Assembly (NCBI RefSeq): GCF_040954835.1
Contig: NC_090698.1
Span: 3,098,501-3,162,500, forward strand
Source: Lepisosteus oculatus
Lineage: Eukaryota; Chordata; Actinopteri; Semionotiformes; Lepisosteidae
Length of the DNA stretch: 64,000 nt
Reading direction: 5' to 3'
In this document: positions 48,931 through 60,521 of the stretch, piece after piece
Position numbering within the stretch: the stretch's first letter is position 1
Layout: each line of letters starts with the position of its first letter
Translations under genes and position numbers: made by a program
The notes under the pieces: generated by a model
The model's database searches: none
What the model saw: only the letters and a program-made list of their open reading frames with translations
Told to the model about the DNA's origin: nothing

Positions 48931-51689
48931 CGTCTACTGAGAGTAATGTGATGCAACACTCCTTACTGTTTTCATGAATTCACCAGCTTCAGCCCTGATC
49001 ATCACGAAAACCCACCTAAAACAAAGAGAGAAGTGATTTATTAAGACTGGCAGAAGAGGATTTCTTACCATCTTTGTAAACAAATATGTGAAATGAAAAT
49101 GGTAAAACAAAAACAGAATCCCACAATGATTTCATTTTATTAAGTTGGGCAAAAGTTTAGTTGAACAGCCTCCTTCAGGAAGCTCGCTTAGCTGATTTGT
49201 TAATGTGCTTAAAAGAGAGAGAAAATACATGTACCACAGTTATGTAAACTGCAGTTTCACAATAAGCTTGGCATTATGCAACTTTTTGGCTCAATTATGT
49301 TGTATTGTCTTGTTCTTCAAAAAGGCAAACACCAAAGTCAACGTGAGGGCACTGCAGTACATTTCAACAGTACAATCTTCCACCTCAGGCTTGTAAATAG
49401 CCTTATTCCTCTGCATGGATTGTAAAAGATGGTTTAAAAGGCTGCAGTGGGATTTTGCAGAGAATCCTGCTTGCGGGGAAAAACACTGAACAGACCTTCC
49501 TCTTAAAAAAAACTCAACATTCTTAACATTATTAAATAAGGCACTGTGCAATGGGAAAGTAATATGTGTATTTTCTGTATTTTTGTTGACCAATTTCTGT
49601 AGTTTTCATGGAATCACAACAGGTGGCTTCATCACATTCAGTATGCATATACTGTATACAGAACTCTAGGTGCACTGAAGTACATCAGTGGAGCAAACTG
49701 GAAAGGCTGTAGTTTGGGAAGCAATGAGTTTCGTCAGTGTTCGCAAGGAGGCACTAACGTTGCCAGGGTGGCCAGGGGGTGCACAAGGTACTCCTAAGAT
49801 CTGCAGTCGAGCCTGCTGGAAGGTGTTCCCCATGGCCCCATCTCGGTCTGTATCAAATGACATTGCTCCATGGGGCAGTTTGCACCACAAAATCACCAGA
49901 ATAGCACCCCTAATGTTCTAAAGACCCATGTGAGTGAGAAGAGGGAACTGTGTTCTTTATATACTATACATCCCTACGAAACACAAGCTATAAACTAGGT
50001 GAACTGGTTGGAATGTTTCCAACCATATTGTCGATTTCTGTAACTTATAGTTGAAAGAATCTTTTAAACAACAAAACATTCTGTAAGGTAAATTAAACCA
50101 GAGTAATATCCTCTTAGTGACTAAGGAAGCAGTAGGCCGGGGGGGAGGTGCAATTACTGCATAGTCAGAAGCAATTTCCTGCTAGACAATCATATGTACT
50201 ATTAAGACAAGTTAATTTCCCTTAGAGGCAGTATATTCTTATGCCTTAAGGGACTGCAGCTTCTGAGACTTCAGGAAGGTCCAGTGTAAACCTAGATAAG
50301 GACTGCCATGCTCCAAAGTTATTGTAAAGGGATAGGTTTCAAATCTCACAAAGACAGAGAATTTCAAATATTAATTTGCAGAGTTCTTATTAACTCAACA
50401 GCCATGACAGCTCACAGATGGTTCCCCCTGGTGAAGGCTGTAATTATCACTTCAAATTAAAGTCAATGCAGTTTTCGATAAAAGCCTATGCACTTGCACA
50501 GTCAGCTAGTTGAGTCTGTTAGACCCCCTGCAAACACTCAATTAACTAATCGATAATTAATACTTGAGCACGGGTAGAAGTGGGGCTCCATGATGATCAT
50601 ATACATTTAAGGGGGTGGTTACAGTACAGAAGCGATGGAAGCATAAATTATATAAGCAAGTACGTAAATTAACATTGCAATGAGTGCTGAGCTCTCTAAA
50701 TACAGAAAATAAATTCCAGTTAAGCAATCAAGCACTGTTGAAAAGCTTCAGCAAAGGATTAGGCACAATAATGTAGTTAATGCCTATATTCCCCATTGGG
50801 GCTGAACATTTCCAATGTCCTTAAGTGCCCTTCATCAGAAACAGAGTGATGTGCAGTTTTTTCCAATGCTAACTGACTGGCACCATCCATACTTCATAGT
50901 CTGTTATCTGCTGCTCCTGAGCATATTCCTTGCTGTCTCCTGGAGAACAGAAATTCGGCTGTTATTAAATCACCTAGAATTGCCTGGCATCTGATTGTGT
51001 GTCAGCCGCTCAAATTATACACCTCTGTCAACCCGCACACCTGGCTTCATTTTGGGGGAAATGGAATGCAGTATTAGAAAAGACAAGTGACATGGTTTAT
51101 ATTTTCCTTAAAAATGACTTTTTTGCTCATTTTAGGTAGAAATTTAAACCCCACAATAATATTCTGGGGAATGCTGCTCTATTTACAAGCATGAAGACAT
51201 GCAAGCAATTTTCAGCACTACACGCAAAGAAGATCTTCTCACTAACTCTTCTCACATAGTCTTCATCAATCACTAAGCTCTGCACATGTCATGACACTAG
51301 ATGCTCTCATCAACTCTTCACTCTGTCTTCTTTGATCTGAATTCAACCTGATTGACTCTGCAGCGTCCATTCATATGAACACAGTCAGGCTCTTGAGACT
51401 TCAATTAGATTATCTCCAAGCACCAGATACTTCCTAACAACCACTAACTCTTCTGCTCACTAGCTTTCCCAGCTGATCCAGTGTGGCCAGGGACATTTCT
51501 CTTTAATTCCAATCTCATCTCATCTTGAATTCCAATTCTCCCATCTGAATGCAGTTACCGACCAATAGATCTAAGTTCTCATTCATAGCTGTAGCCATGT
51601 TCTAACTTGACACTTGATTTTTAACACTTGATTTTCTATGCAAATATGTATGTACAGTATATTGTTATTGCTGCTGTTGTTTTGTTTTT
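48931..51689. other. Unique noncoding sequence
   Basis: No gene recognised. At 50805-50840 the minus strand reads CTGATGAAGGGCACTTAAGG, faintly like the core of the CTGAAGA-type repeat, but the match stops there. Confidence 0.5.
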
Positions 51690-51762
51690 TTTCTGTCTGT
51701 ACACCAACACTGCTGCTGTAAAACAAACTGCCCCCTCGGGGATAATAAAGACTCTCTCTGTT
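51690..51762 (+). mobile_element. LINE 3' tail, second copy
   Basis: CACTGCTGCTGTAAAACAAAC, CTGCCCCCTCGGGGATAATAAAG and ACTCTCTCTG parallel the tail at 27.20-27.26 kb (GCTGCTGTAACA...TTCGGGATCAATAAAG). The rest of the element is not visible. Confidence 0.6.
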
Positions 51763-52944
51763 ACCAGTACTTGTGTTCCTGACACAGAAGCAGCCAGTCA
51801 GTTCTTTTCTCTCTCAATTCATATGCAGAGACCACCCTTCTGTCTGCTGATGGTAAGACCAGGGAGTACTCAGGACTCACCCCAGCCCCTTTCACCCCAT
51901 CTCAGCTGCGGGGAGAGGGTACACCTCTCCCTGTCCCTGTCTCCCTGCGTTCCTCAGCAGCACACTTCAGCCCCATCAGGCGTGGCAAGCAAGCCACCAT
52001 GAAGCCCACCTGTCCAGCAGCTGTGATACCCTTCAGTATACAGACTAAGCTGTATTTTCTCAAGGATCCCTAGCTTGTGGAGTCCACCTGCCTGGAAACC
52101 AGCCCAACTGTTAGCTGATGAGAGCTCCCCTCTCTCTTGTTCCTATCAGGAAGGAGAGGCTAGACAGAACCTGGACACAGTGTGAATCCCTTTTCCTCAC
52201 AGCCGTCCTTATGAGCCTCTTAATTAACCCAGAGGAGTGGCTAATTCCACTCAGACCCTATCCAGACAGCTTCCTTCCCTCTCGTGGATTTCCACTTCCT
52301 CGAGTGCTAATCACTCAGTCAGACCAGCTGTGGCTCAATTTGTAGTTTTTTCTTCTAATTAACAGGAGGCCTCCACTGGGCCTGAGATTTAAGCCAAGAT
52401 GGTGGCCTCACACTACCTCACGCAACCCCATTAGGAAAACGGCTGGTCTAATGCACACTACTGGTACTCCTTCTACTCCAGTGTCCTTGAATGCCATCTC
52501 AGGAGCTTTCTGCTTGGGGTATGGCAGGCTCACAAATTGTTTGTGATCTAAAGACCCGACTGACAGACAGGAACTGGGGTCCCTGTTAGAACAGCAACAA
52601 GACTGAAACACACATAGTCAGAGACCCTTTGGCATGTCTATTCCAGCTGTGTCTTGAACAATTCCAAGGAATCACATTAAACAACATGTTTGTGTAGATT
52701 AGATTGTTCCACATACTGTACCTGCAGCCCTTTGAGTGTTGAAATGCCCACGTTTTCTAATTTATATTTTCTACTTAAGCTACAGTAGGAACTTGTTTCT
52801 ACACTGATCTTGATGTTTTCTGTTCACCTGTTTTTATCTTTTTGTGAATCTGTATGGATCAAGGCCCTGAGAGATCTCCTCTATTCAAGAATAAAAAGAT
52901 GTGGTTCCTTCAGCCTGTGTGCATATACTGTACCATTACCTTCT
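51763..52944. other. Unique noncoding sequence
   Basis: No gene recognised. The plus frame at 51628-52002 (124 codons) overlaps the LINE tail and is not credible as coding. Confidence 0.5.
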
Positions 52945-53018
52945 TCGACACCTGAAGAAGGCTCCACGGCCGAAACATTGTGTTTTCTTTCTTCTTTTTA
53001 TCAGCATGGAATAAACCT
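52945..53018 (+). repeat. CTGAAGA...GAAAC repeat with hammerhead-like core
   Basis: The sequence CTGAAGA (52952-52958), AGGCTCCACGGCC and GAAA (52972-52975) is followed by CATTGTGTTTTC and ends in AGCATGGAATAAACCT. The boxes are arranged as in a hammerhead ribozyme (CUGANGA, stem II, GAAA), and ACA-UUG-UGU could form a short stem III. GGC/GCC could form stem II only with an extra unpaired A, and no stem I is evident, so activity is doubtful. Penelope-like retroelements are known to carry hammerhead motifs. Related copies are at 4.05 and 17.98 kb. Confidence 0.6.
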
Positions 53019-56000
53019 ATTACATATACCATTACCACGACACATATGAGTAAGAAAAGGCTGCCTGGTGTCACAGTTCCACCGACATGAAGATTAGGCA
53101 TTACATTAACAATCCTAGGCTGAAATCTATTCAATTTCATCCCTTGACTTTGATGATTCAGAAATATCTGTGACTGGGTTTGTTAAACAATAAGAGGACC
53201 TGGTCGGGCCAGAAAGACCGAAAGGATACCCATCAATCAGAAAAGGGCAAGCAACTGGATCAGACTTGCTAAATCCAATGTAAAGGAGTGGATTAAATGG
53301 GAAATTGGACATGCTTTATTAAATACTGCAATAAAAGAATGAGTTATTTACTGAATACATTGAAATGAAAAGCTCAAAGCATGATTGCAGAACTTCTCTG
53401 GTTCACTATGTGAAACAATTTACAAAGTTCTTTTGCAAAAATGCATTCACAATTTGTGCAGCATGCTAGATTGAACTAAATTCACAATAAAGCAGAAAGC
53501 AGAGATGAAATTAATTGATTTCATATGGAAATAGACTGAGCATCATCTCCAAACAATGGATAGGTACTCAGCTGAAAGTGAATGCTACTATTCAAATCAC
53601 ATACAGTAACTGCAACACAGGATATAAGGCTTTTATCAGTAAAGCACTGTGTAACTATTCATTTACAGCATGTAAAAAGAAAAAAGGGAAAGCTTTTAAG
53701 AAATGTAATAATTCTAAAAATATAAAACATAAAACAACTGTGATCAATTCATGTATTTCTTTTTAATCCGCAAGGACATCTGCTAGTAAACCATTTGTGC
53801 TGGTGTATGTACACATCTATATAAATAAATACACATCACAATGGCAGAGAAGGAGAGAAAAAAGAAATGTCTGTGACAGGAAAAACGATTGAGTTGTATT
53901 TAATGCTGCTGCCGTCCTTGAGAAAAAAATCTGACAATAGAAAGTCAGTCAGAACATCCCCACACTGCGAGGACTCCAAATGGAGACAGACAATGCGGTC
54001 CATGAATTGGAGATGGGATGCTGACAGCTGCTGAGGAGTCGGCAGAAAAGAAGGAAACTTTCATAGCCTTGCAACACCGCAGAGGGTAGCGATCGCTTGG
54101 TGTGTTCCTGTCAGACCTTGGGAAGTTTGAGAAGACAGGATAGCTCTTCAGCGGCACGACCCAAGATCCTTGGAAAGTTTCTACAACACAAAGACTCAAA
54201 ACGTGCTCTTCCGGTGTGATTTCATACGAGGGACACCCCCTTCCTCAGTCTTTCTGTCCTTTCTCTACTTTCTTCTCAGGCCACCTCTTTATATAAAAAA
54301 GCCTAGAAATACATCCATCCCTGTGCATTGATGCAGCACAACCAGAGGCTTATTCGCGATTCTGCAGAACTCTATTGCTAAGCCATCTCATGACATGTAG
54401 ACATGTTGTATGAGCCGCGCCTTGTGGCAGTGGGATGAAGGGTCTGACCCCCATAAACACCTACAGTACCTTTGAGCTTATCTTTTGTCATTAGGAAACA
54501 AGATCTTTTAAAGCTGTGGCATACACAGCCACAGCAGTACTCTCTGTTTATTCTCCAGGTGCAGGAGGCTCTCCAAAACCACCAAAGATCAAACATCGGA
54601 GTTGAAGATGAGCCCCAGGAATGCATCTGTGTCTTTCCTTCCTACCTGAACAGCCCTGGATTAATACTTTAAGGAGAGAGAGCTGAAGTCTTCAATCCTC
54701 TCTGCAAGCACCTACAGTACTCACACCTCTACATTCTGCAGAGAGAAATGAAGGTGAACTTTTTAGTCCCATAACCCAGAATCAGCTTGAGACAGGTTGG
54801 GGTTTACAAAAAATGCACTTCAAATGGAGAGTTAACTGCAGCAAAAACTCAAATGTTCCTCTTTAAAACCTTTTTTAAAGGTTGCGTGTAAACCTTTGCA
54901 AAACGGTTGCATGTAAAAACTTTTAAAAAACTAGACAGGTAGCTTTTAAAAGTTTCCTTTTGTGTGGCCCTATGGGATATGTTTTCATGATATTTAATAT
55001 GAGCTAAAGTCCTCAGAAACAACTGTTTATCAGTTTTGTTGTTGTTACATAACAGAGTATCAATACAGAATTTTAACTTCTGAATTGAAGTGCAGCAGCA
55101 CTCAATATTTTCAAAGCAAGTATTTAAAGCACAGCTGTGAGCATGGAACAGACCAGCAGGATCAATACCTTTTTGGCAAGATTTGTGCTGCAATAGGAGT
55201 GAAAAAGTGATCTAGATCTAAGTAACAGAATTGTTAAACCTTTACCATAGCAAGTGCGCACTTACTTAAACTAATTACAGCCCTTTTTCATCAGCACACA
55301 TTCTTCCGATCCCTTGTTCCCAGGAACATCAAGTACACCTGATCCAGAGCCTTATCTTTAATCTTTAACAGGGGGAAAACTGGTAGCTATTCATCACAAT
55401 GCCGGGATAATGAACATGTTTTTATGTTTTAGGGTCTGTGATCTTCAAACTAAGATTCTCTTTTTTGTTCGTCAAGTATTCATCTTCACTACTCAACTAA
55501 GAGCTAGTTAATTAAATTTTCTCCCCTTTGCTCTGTCATTTGCTGTTCAGTTCACATTACGTGCAATCTATCACCAGAGCTGAAGAGAAGTCACGAGACT
55601 TGATGCTGTGCCCCTCTGGGAAATGGCCACAGCTGACACTTTTAATATGAGGTTTTACTGATGCCTCTTAGTATTGCAAAGGCACACTCTCAAACTTCTT
55701 CAAATCTTCATGTGAAATTAAATCAAGGAAACAAGGAGCCTCAGATCTAAAAAACTCACCATGACAACTACAGAAGAGAAGCAGTTTTTTCCTTCTCTAG
55801 CCTGAAATAAAGTTGCCTTTGATGAAACACTTCTGTTAAAATAACTGATTTTACCACTAATGTGGAGAGACATTTCATGGCCTCCTGGAATGGCCTATTG
55901 ATTTACTACTCACTGATAATACATATTGATTTAATTCTCTCTGAGATATAGGGCTACAAAAAGTGGTCCCCTTGAGGACTTTATCTTACATGTTGTCACC

Positions 56001-57739
56001 AACTGTTTCTGACACGTAAAAATGTACACACACATCCACACAGGCACAAGCCACAGGACTTGTACAGTATAAGTACACACACAAGACGGAAATTAGAGCT
56101 AGCTGCAGTACAGAATCACTAAAACACTGAACTCTCAGGAGGAAAAAGGCCCAGAGGTTTTGCACCCAAGGGAACTGAAAGCTCAAATTACTGTCAAGTA
56201 GACCTGGGTTTCCAAAACGAAAGGCTGTCATTTCTTGTTATCGCCTATCGAGCGTCTCGTAGCAAAATGGTATGCATCCCCCCTTAAAAAGAGAGTTTCA
56301 AATCTGACCTGCTGTCACCTCTGCGCTCTGATCTCTCACTTCACCCAGAGGTGTCTTTTCATTATTGGTTTTCTAATAAGGCTTAAGCCTCAAGGTGTTT
56401 ATAGCAACAGCTGTACAGGAAAAGTCAGACAAAAACAATTCTGAATGCAGAAAACGTTTAAGAGGCCACTTATAAAGCAAGTTACAACATCTAAACTCAA
56501 TATTCTTCACCTTTTCTGGCTTGTTCCATTTTGCTACAATGCCCACTGCTCTCACAGACTCACTCCTCTCACTCAGCTCACAACCTGCACAAACTACAGC
56601 AGGTCCTGCCAGTCTATGAGGAGGTAGTAATGCCTGTCCAAGATGTACAGTAAAACTAATATTTCATGTAGAATCAGAAACCAAAACACAAAAATAACCA
56701 TGACCTGAAGTCCACAAGCTGTGTATCAGAGATAGAGCAATCTTCAATTTCTGTAAAATAAATTAAATTTGTTTTTCTGGTTGGAATGTATTCTGTTTTT
56801 TATCTACTTTTTAATAAGTTGGAGGCAAACATTGTGATCTGAAATAAAGCACGCCAATGTTTGAGGCTTTGAAATGGATTTTGTAACATGTTTTGTTTGG
56901 CACTAACTTATATACAGGTAGGTGTTGTCTGTCTGAGATATACTCTATGATTACTGCAGCACTGTGTACCAAACACTGTCAAGGCTGTCAAATCTGGCAA
57001 ACAATGTAATTGTAAAATGAGGTGAAAAGATGTTAAGAATCGTACAGCGTATCACACGCTTGCACCGCCACGTGTTCCAGAAGTGGAGTTTATCTGCTGC
57101 AGTCTGCCATGAAATACTGCTCAAAATACTTTTTTCCCTCTTGGTTCAAGTCAGCAAAGGCCAAGTCATGCATCACGCAGCTCTTCGGAGAAAGGTACGT
57201 CTCTCTGGGCGCGGTGAGGACACGCTCCGAAAACACATTCATCACCTGCGCAGTTCAAGCTGAGCTCCTCGCAGGCCCGGAGCACGAGGTTCACGGTGTG
57301 TTCATTACTCAACACTGCCAAAAGACAGAGAACAAGCGGCGAAGGAAAAAAGAAACATCCCTTCCACGTGTGGAATTCAGTTGTCTTAGTCATGAAGTGA
57401 GATTATCTGCGGACCAGCTACTGTGCTCTCAAGATGATGTGTATTTAAGTGCACCATTTTAGACCATTAAGCACTGAGGAGCCGTATTTCATTTCAATGC
57501 TTTCCAGACTGCACTGGAGTTAATTAATGTCTCTTCAGTTAAGACCAGGAGGAACATTCAGGGCATGAAATCAGGGCCCCCTATATTTTAAGACTCACCA
57601 GGCATGTGTTTTTGAAGTCGTGGCACAGGTCTACAAGCCCTGAGACACACAGGAGTGAATAAGGCAGGGTGGGAAAACTCTGACCCGCCTGACAAGCATC
57701 ATAGCTCCGATTCAGGATGAGGCACGTTTCCACAACCCT
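53019..57739. other. Mostly unique noncoding sequence
   Basis: No gene is supported apart from the weak exon candidate at 57246-57314. A stretch at 55440-55580 with AGTTAATTAAATTTTC has some enhancer-like wording. No repeat family was recognised. Confidence 0.45.
57246..57314 (-). other. Candidate internal exon (69 nt), minus strand
   Basis: On the minus strand an acceptor (CTCTGTCTTTTGGCAG) precedes 69 bases ending in a donor, GCGCAG|GTGATG. One frame is open throughout and includes SNEHTVNLVLRACEELSLNC, a composition more protein-like than most frames here. The surrounding 57037-57297 has about 17 CpG, far above background. I do not recognise the peptide. The donor is imperfect, and the plus strand is also open (117 codons, 57109-57462), so it may be a CpG-rich noncoding patch. 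Confidence 0.2.
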
Positions 57740-57925
57740 GCAAGCACCCAGCGGGGAGCCCTGGCTGCTCAATCCCAGTCTTCCCCCTGTGGGGCTCGGT
57801 CACTTGTGTGTTCCCGCTTGGGGAGTCCTGGTCACGGCAGGTTAGTGACATGACCCAGGCCTGAACCCGTAACGCCACACCTGGAAGATTGATCCTTCAC
57901 CTTTACTGGCTGAGCCACCGGAAAT
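57740..57925 (-). repeat. tRNA-derived SINE
   Basis: On the minus strand: CCGGTGGCTCAGCCAGTAAAGG (box A TGGCTCAGCCAG), then GTTACGGGTTCAGGCC (box B-like GGTTCAGGCC), then GGTCATGTCACTAACCTGCC, GTGACCAGGAC, CCCCAAGCGGGAACACAC and a CCCCACAGGGGGAAGACTGGG end. The tRNA-like head is well preserved. The order differs from the other SINE families in the window. Confidence 0.68.
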
Positions 57926-58710
57926 ATATATCTTTTTTATTTTAAAACAGCATCTGGGCAATTTGAATAAACATTTGCCTTCGCTCTTAACCTATGAACT
58001 GTATGTTTAAATGTATAAAAGTAGGCTCAGTACATACTGTAAATAGTAAAACGTATATATGCATGGTACCACATAATGAGATACGTGGCAAAAGCAAGAA
58101 TATCAGTGTAAAGTTGTTATTTAAGGGATGATTTGACTTCTTTTCTTATTGGAATCCTAATAAATTTTCTAAATGCTTTCATCAAAGATTTTTAAATTGT
58201 TGCCTCCAGTGTTCCGTGTGATCTGCACTGAACTGACACTAATTGGCTCCAAAGAGATGAGCAGAACCAGTGAGATATCAATGCACGGGGCTCTTTGGTG
58301 GCATATTGGGTTAAAATGCAGTATTTAAAACAGTGGTTTGAATAATAAATGCAGGTCTGAAAAAATCTGAATATATGTAACCATTTTCACCACAGACTTG
58401 GAATCCCATAGCTCCCCACAACACCTCCTCATCTGCTGTACGAGTCAACCTTCAAGGCGCTTGCTGGAGGGGTTCTTGCCGGCTCAGTTGCTCATCCTGG
58501 CAGAGGACTCCCTGCGAGCTATAAATATATAGTTACTGTGCACTTGTCAGAGAAGCACCATCCTTTTTTTCAGGCTACTGTATGTCACTGTCAGATAACG
58601 TAAGGAAATCAGACGTTTTGATGAATGAAAGGATGGGCTTTACTTATAGGCCAGTGCAGCTCATCAATATATAAATGATTAAATAAGGAGACCTTTGCTT
58701 AGTACAACTT
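57926..58710. other. Unique sequence, partly enhancer-like
   Basis: No gene. The part at 58090-58330 is repeat-free with GGATGATTTGACTTC, AATCCTAATAAATTTTC and CACTAATTGGCTCC, mildly enhancer-like. Confidence 0.4.
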
Positions 58711-58982
58711 AGGGCGTAGTGGTGGCTCTGTGGCTCAGGCTCTGCACCTGTGGCTGGAAGGTTGCCCGTTCAAATCCTGCAGCCAGCAAAGGAATCCTAC
58801 TCCGTTGGGCCCCTGAGCAAGGCCCTTAACCCCAACTGCTCCAGGGGCGTTGTAAAATAGCTGACCCTGCGCTCTGACCCCCAGCTCCTCTCCCTGTCTG
58901 TGTGTCTCATGGAGAGCAAGCTGGGGTATGTGAAAAGATGAATTCCTAATGCAAGAAATTTATGGCCAATAAAGTGATGATA
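58711..58982 (+). repeat. tRNA-derived SINE, second family
   Basis: GTGGTGGCTCTGTGGCTCAGG, CTGCACCTGTGGCTGG and CCCGTTCAAATCCTGC give a tRNA-like head with boxes A and B. The body carries GGGCCCCTGAGCAAGGCCC, TTAACCCCAACTGCTCCAGG, GGCGTTGTAAAATAGCTGACC and CTGCGCTCTGACCCC, a phrase order frequent in fish genomes. It ends in GGCCAATAAAGTGATGATATG. Its good preservation suggests a younger copy than most here. Confidence 0.78.
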
Positions 58983-59399
58983 TGTTAACCTGGGCCCAGG
59001 TTTCCTGCTTGCCTGTGAAATTCTCAGTAAGAAAGGACATTCTCCTCTCTGGTAAACGCACGCAGCAAGATGACATGTAGTTACACTTTGGAGAACACTG
59101 TTGTTTTAATGAACTCTGGGAGGCGAGGAATTACTAAGACCTTGATTATTTAATTATTTAAGGCAACTTATTTAGACTCTGGCTAGGAAAGGAAGTCAAT
59201 GAGGCAAGCTAAGTGCACTTACGAAAGAAAATCCAGTGGTCTCCAGCTGACCTGTTTCTGTGTCGACGCGGTGTAAGGGTGCAATCTTGAATAATAGGAC
59301 CGCCCCAGCAGAAATGAGCCGTATGGCCACAGTATTCGCAGTATTTTGTTTATCACTTCTTAGGGAATAGCTTTTGGTGAGTGGGAAAATTCTATATGC
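58983..59399. other. Unique noncoding sequence
   Basis: No gene or repeat recognised. Confidence 0.5.
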
Positions 59400-59760
59400 C
59401 GTTTGTACAAATGATTTTCTTCCACGGCCTTCCTGGAATTAACGCAGAATTTTAAAAGGCTCAAATATAATAACTGATCTCTTGAGTAGAACTGTGTGGA
59501 TGCTCGATAATCATAAACTGTTAATTACAAAACAAGAAAAAAAGGATTTCCATAAGGCTCCCAGAATATTTTTACAGTTATTAACCTGCAGTAAATTATT
59601 AGGTGAAAATCATCTTTTTAAATTGCTCATTTTATGCTGTAATTTTCAAAGATTAAAACCCCATTTTAATAAATTGAACATTCCCTAAACTTATTCACAT
59701 ATTGATTCATTTTATACTTGGCAGGAGCGCATCTGAAGAAATTAAATTAGAAAAAAAGAA
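59400..59760. promoter_or_regulatory. Candidate conserved noncoding element
   Basis: Repeat-free AT-rich block: GGAATTAACGCAG, CTCGATAATCATAAACTG, GTTAATTACAAAAC, CCCAGAATATTTTTACAG, AGTAAATTATTAGG, AATTGCTCATTTTATGC and AAATTAAATTAG. It shows high density of homeodomain-like words and lacks coding character. It reads much like deeply conserved vertebrate enhancers; untested. Confidence 0.33.
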
Positions 59761-59919
59761 TAAGCACTTAGGAAACATAAATAATAAATGCGCTGTAACA
59801 AATTAGCTAAATGAAACTGAGAACACAACCACCAATCATGAGATTCTGTGGTAATTGCCTGCAACAAACTGTAGCACATGTTTGAATGCTGGCTGAATGC
59901 ACATACAGCTGTATTGTTT

Positions 59920-60175
59920 TTGCTGTACAAAATAATAATATAATAATAATTTAATAATAATAAGTGCCTTTCCAAAACCCAAGGACACTTAAAACTACAA
60001 TAAAAAAGTAAATGAAAAATATTAACAAAAGCACAGACTATAAACCTTTATATACTGTAGATATATAATGTAGACCCTGGTAAACAGGGTGAGTTTTGAG
60101 TTTGGATTTAAAGAGAGACAAGGAATTTGTCCAGCCTCAACTGAATGGAGCCTACTGAATAGAGTGTAAACACAG
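59920..60175 (+). repeat. Interspersed repeat with (AATAAT)n head
   Basis: An AATAATAATATAATAATAAT tract at about 59931-59961 leads into GTGCCTTTCCAAAACCCAAGG, ACACTTAAAACTAC and, after an A-rich part, GTAAACAGGGTGAGTTTTGAG and TTTGGATTTAAAGAGAGAC. This is the usual order of a common fish repeat beginning at a -CGCCTTTC-AAAACCCAAGGACAC- block. It may be related to the element at 34.7 kb. Class unknown. Confidence 0.55.
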
Positions 60176-60327
60176 AGGAGTTCAGAGATTATCTCTCATT
60201 ATACTACATATCACTGACACATCTCTTTCTGTACTCTATCTGAACTTTGGGTTAGGCAATTTCCACCTTCAAGCTACTGTACAGTGGGACTTACTATGGT
60301 TTCTATAGAGTTAAGAGAACAAACGGC

Positions 60328-60521
60328 AGAGGACTCCTGCCCTGGATCGGAGGTAGAGTCCATCTCAAGAATCATCCCAATAACTGGTCCCCATTCCTAC
60401 TGGGTGGACTGGGGTAATGTGCCTCCCTCAAGGACACAACAGCAGTGCGCACACTGGGGACTGGACTCCCCAACCCACCAGTCAGGAGTCCCAAAGTGGA
60501 CCCACTACACTACGCTGCCCC
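60328..60521 (-). repeat. SINE fragment, tRNA-like head degraded
   Basis: On the minus strand: GGGGCAGCGTAGTGTAGTGG, GTCCACTTTGGGACTCCTGAC, GGGGAGTCCAGTCCCC (decayed box B), CTGCTGTTGTGTCCTTGAGG and GAGGCACATTACCCC. The CTGCTGT...CCTTGAG-AAGGCAC-TTACCC order is shared with a widespread fish SINE and with the 7.35 kb copy. Confidence 0.6.

Noticed and set aside
50800..50840. Third hammerhead-like copy on the minus strand (CTGATGAAGGGCAC)
   Set aside because: No second GAAA box at the right place, and no similarity to the other copies outside the short word.
57740..57925. A functional tRNA gene
   Set aside because: Boxes A and B are present but the arms do not fold into a full cloverleaf, and the downstream SINE body follows directly.
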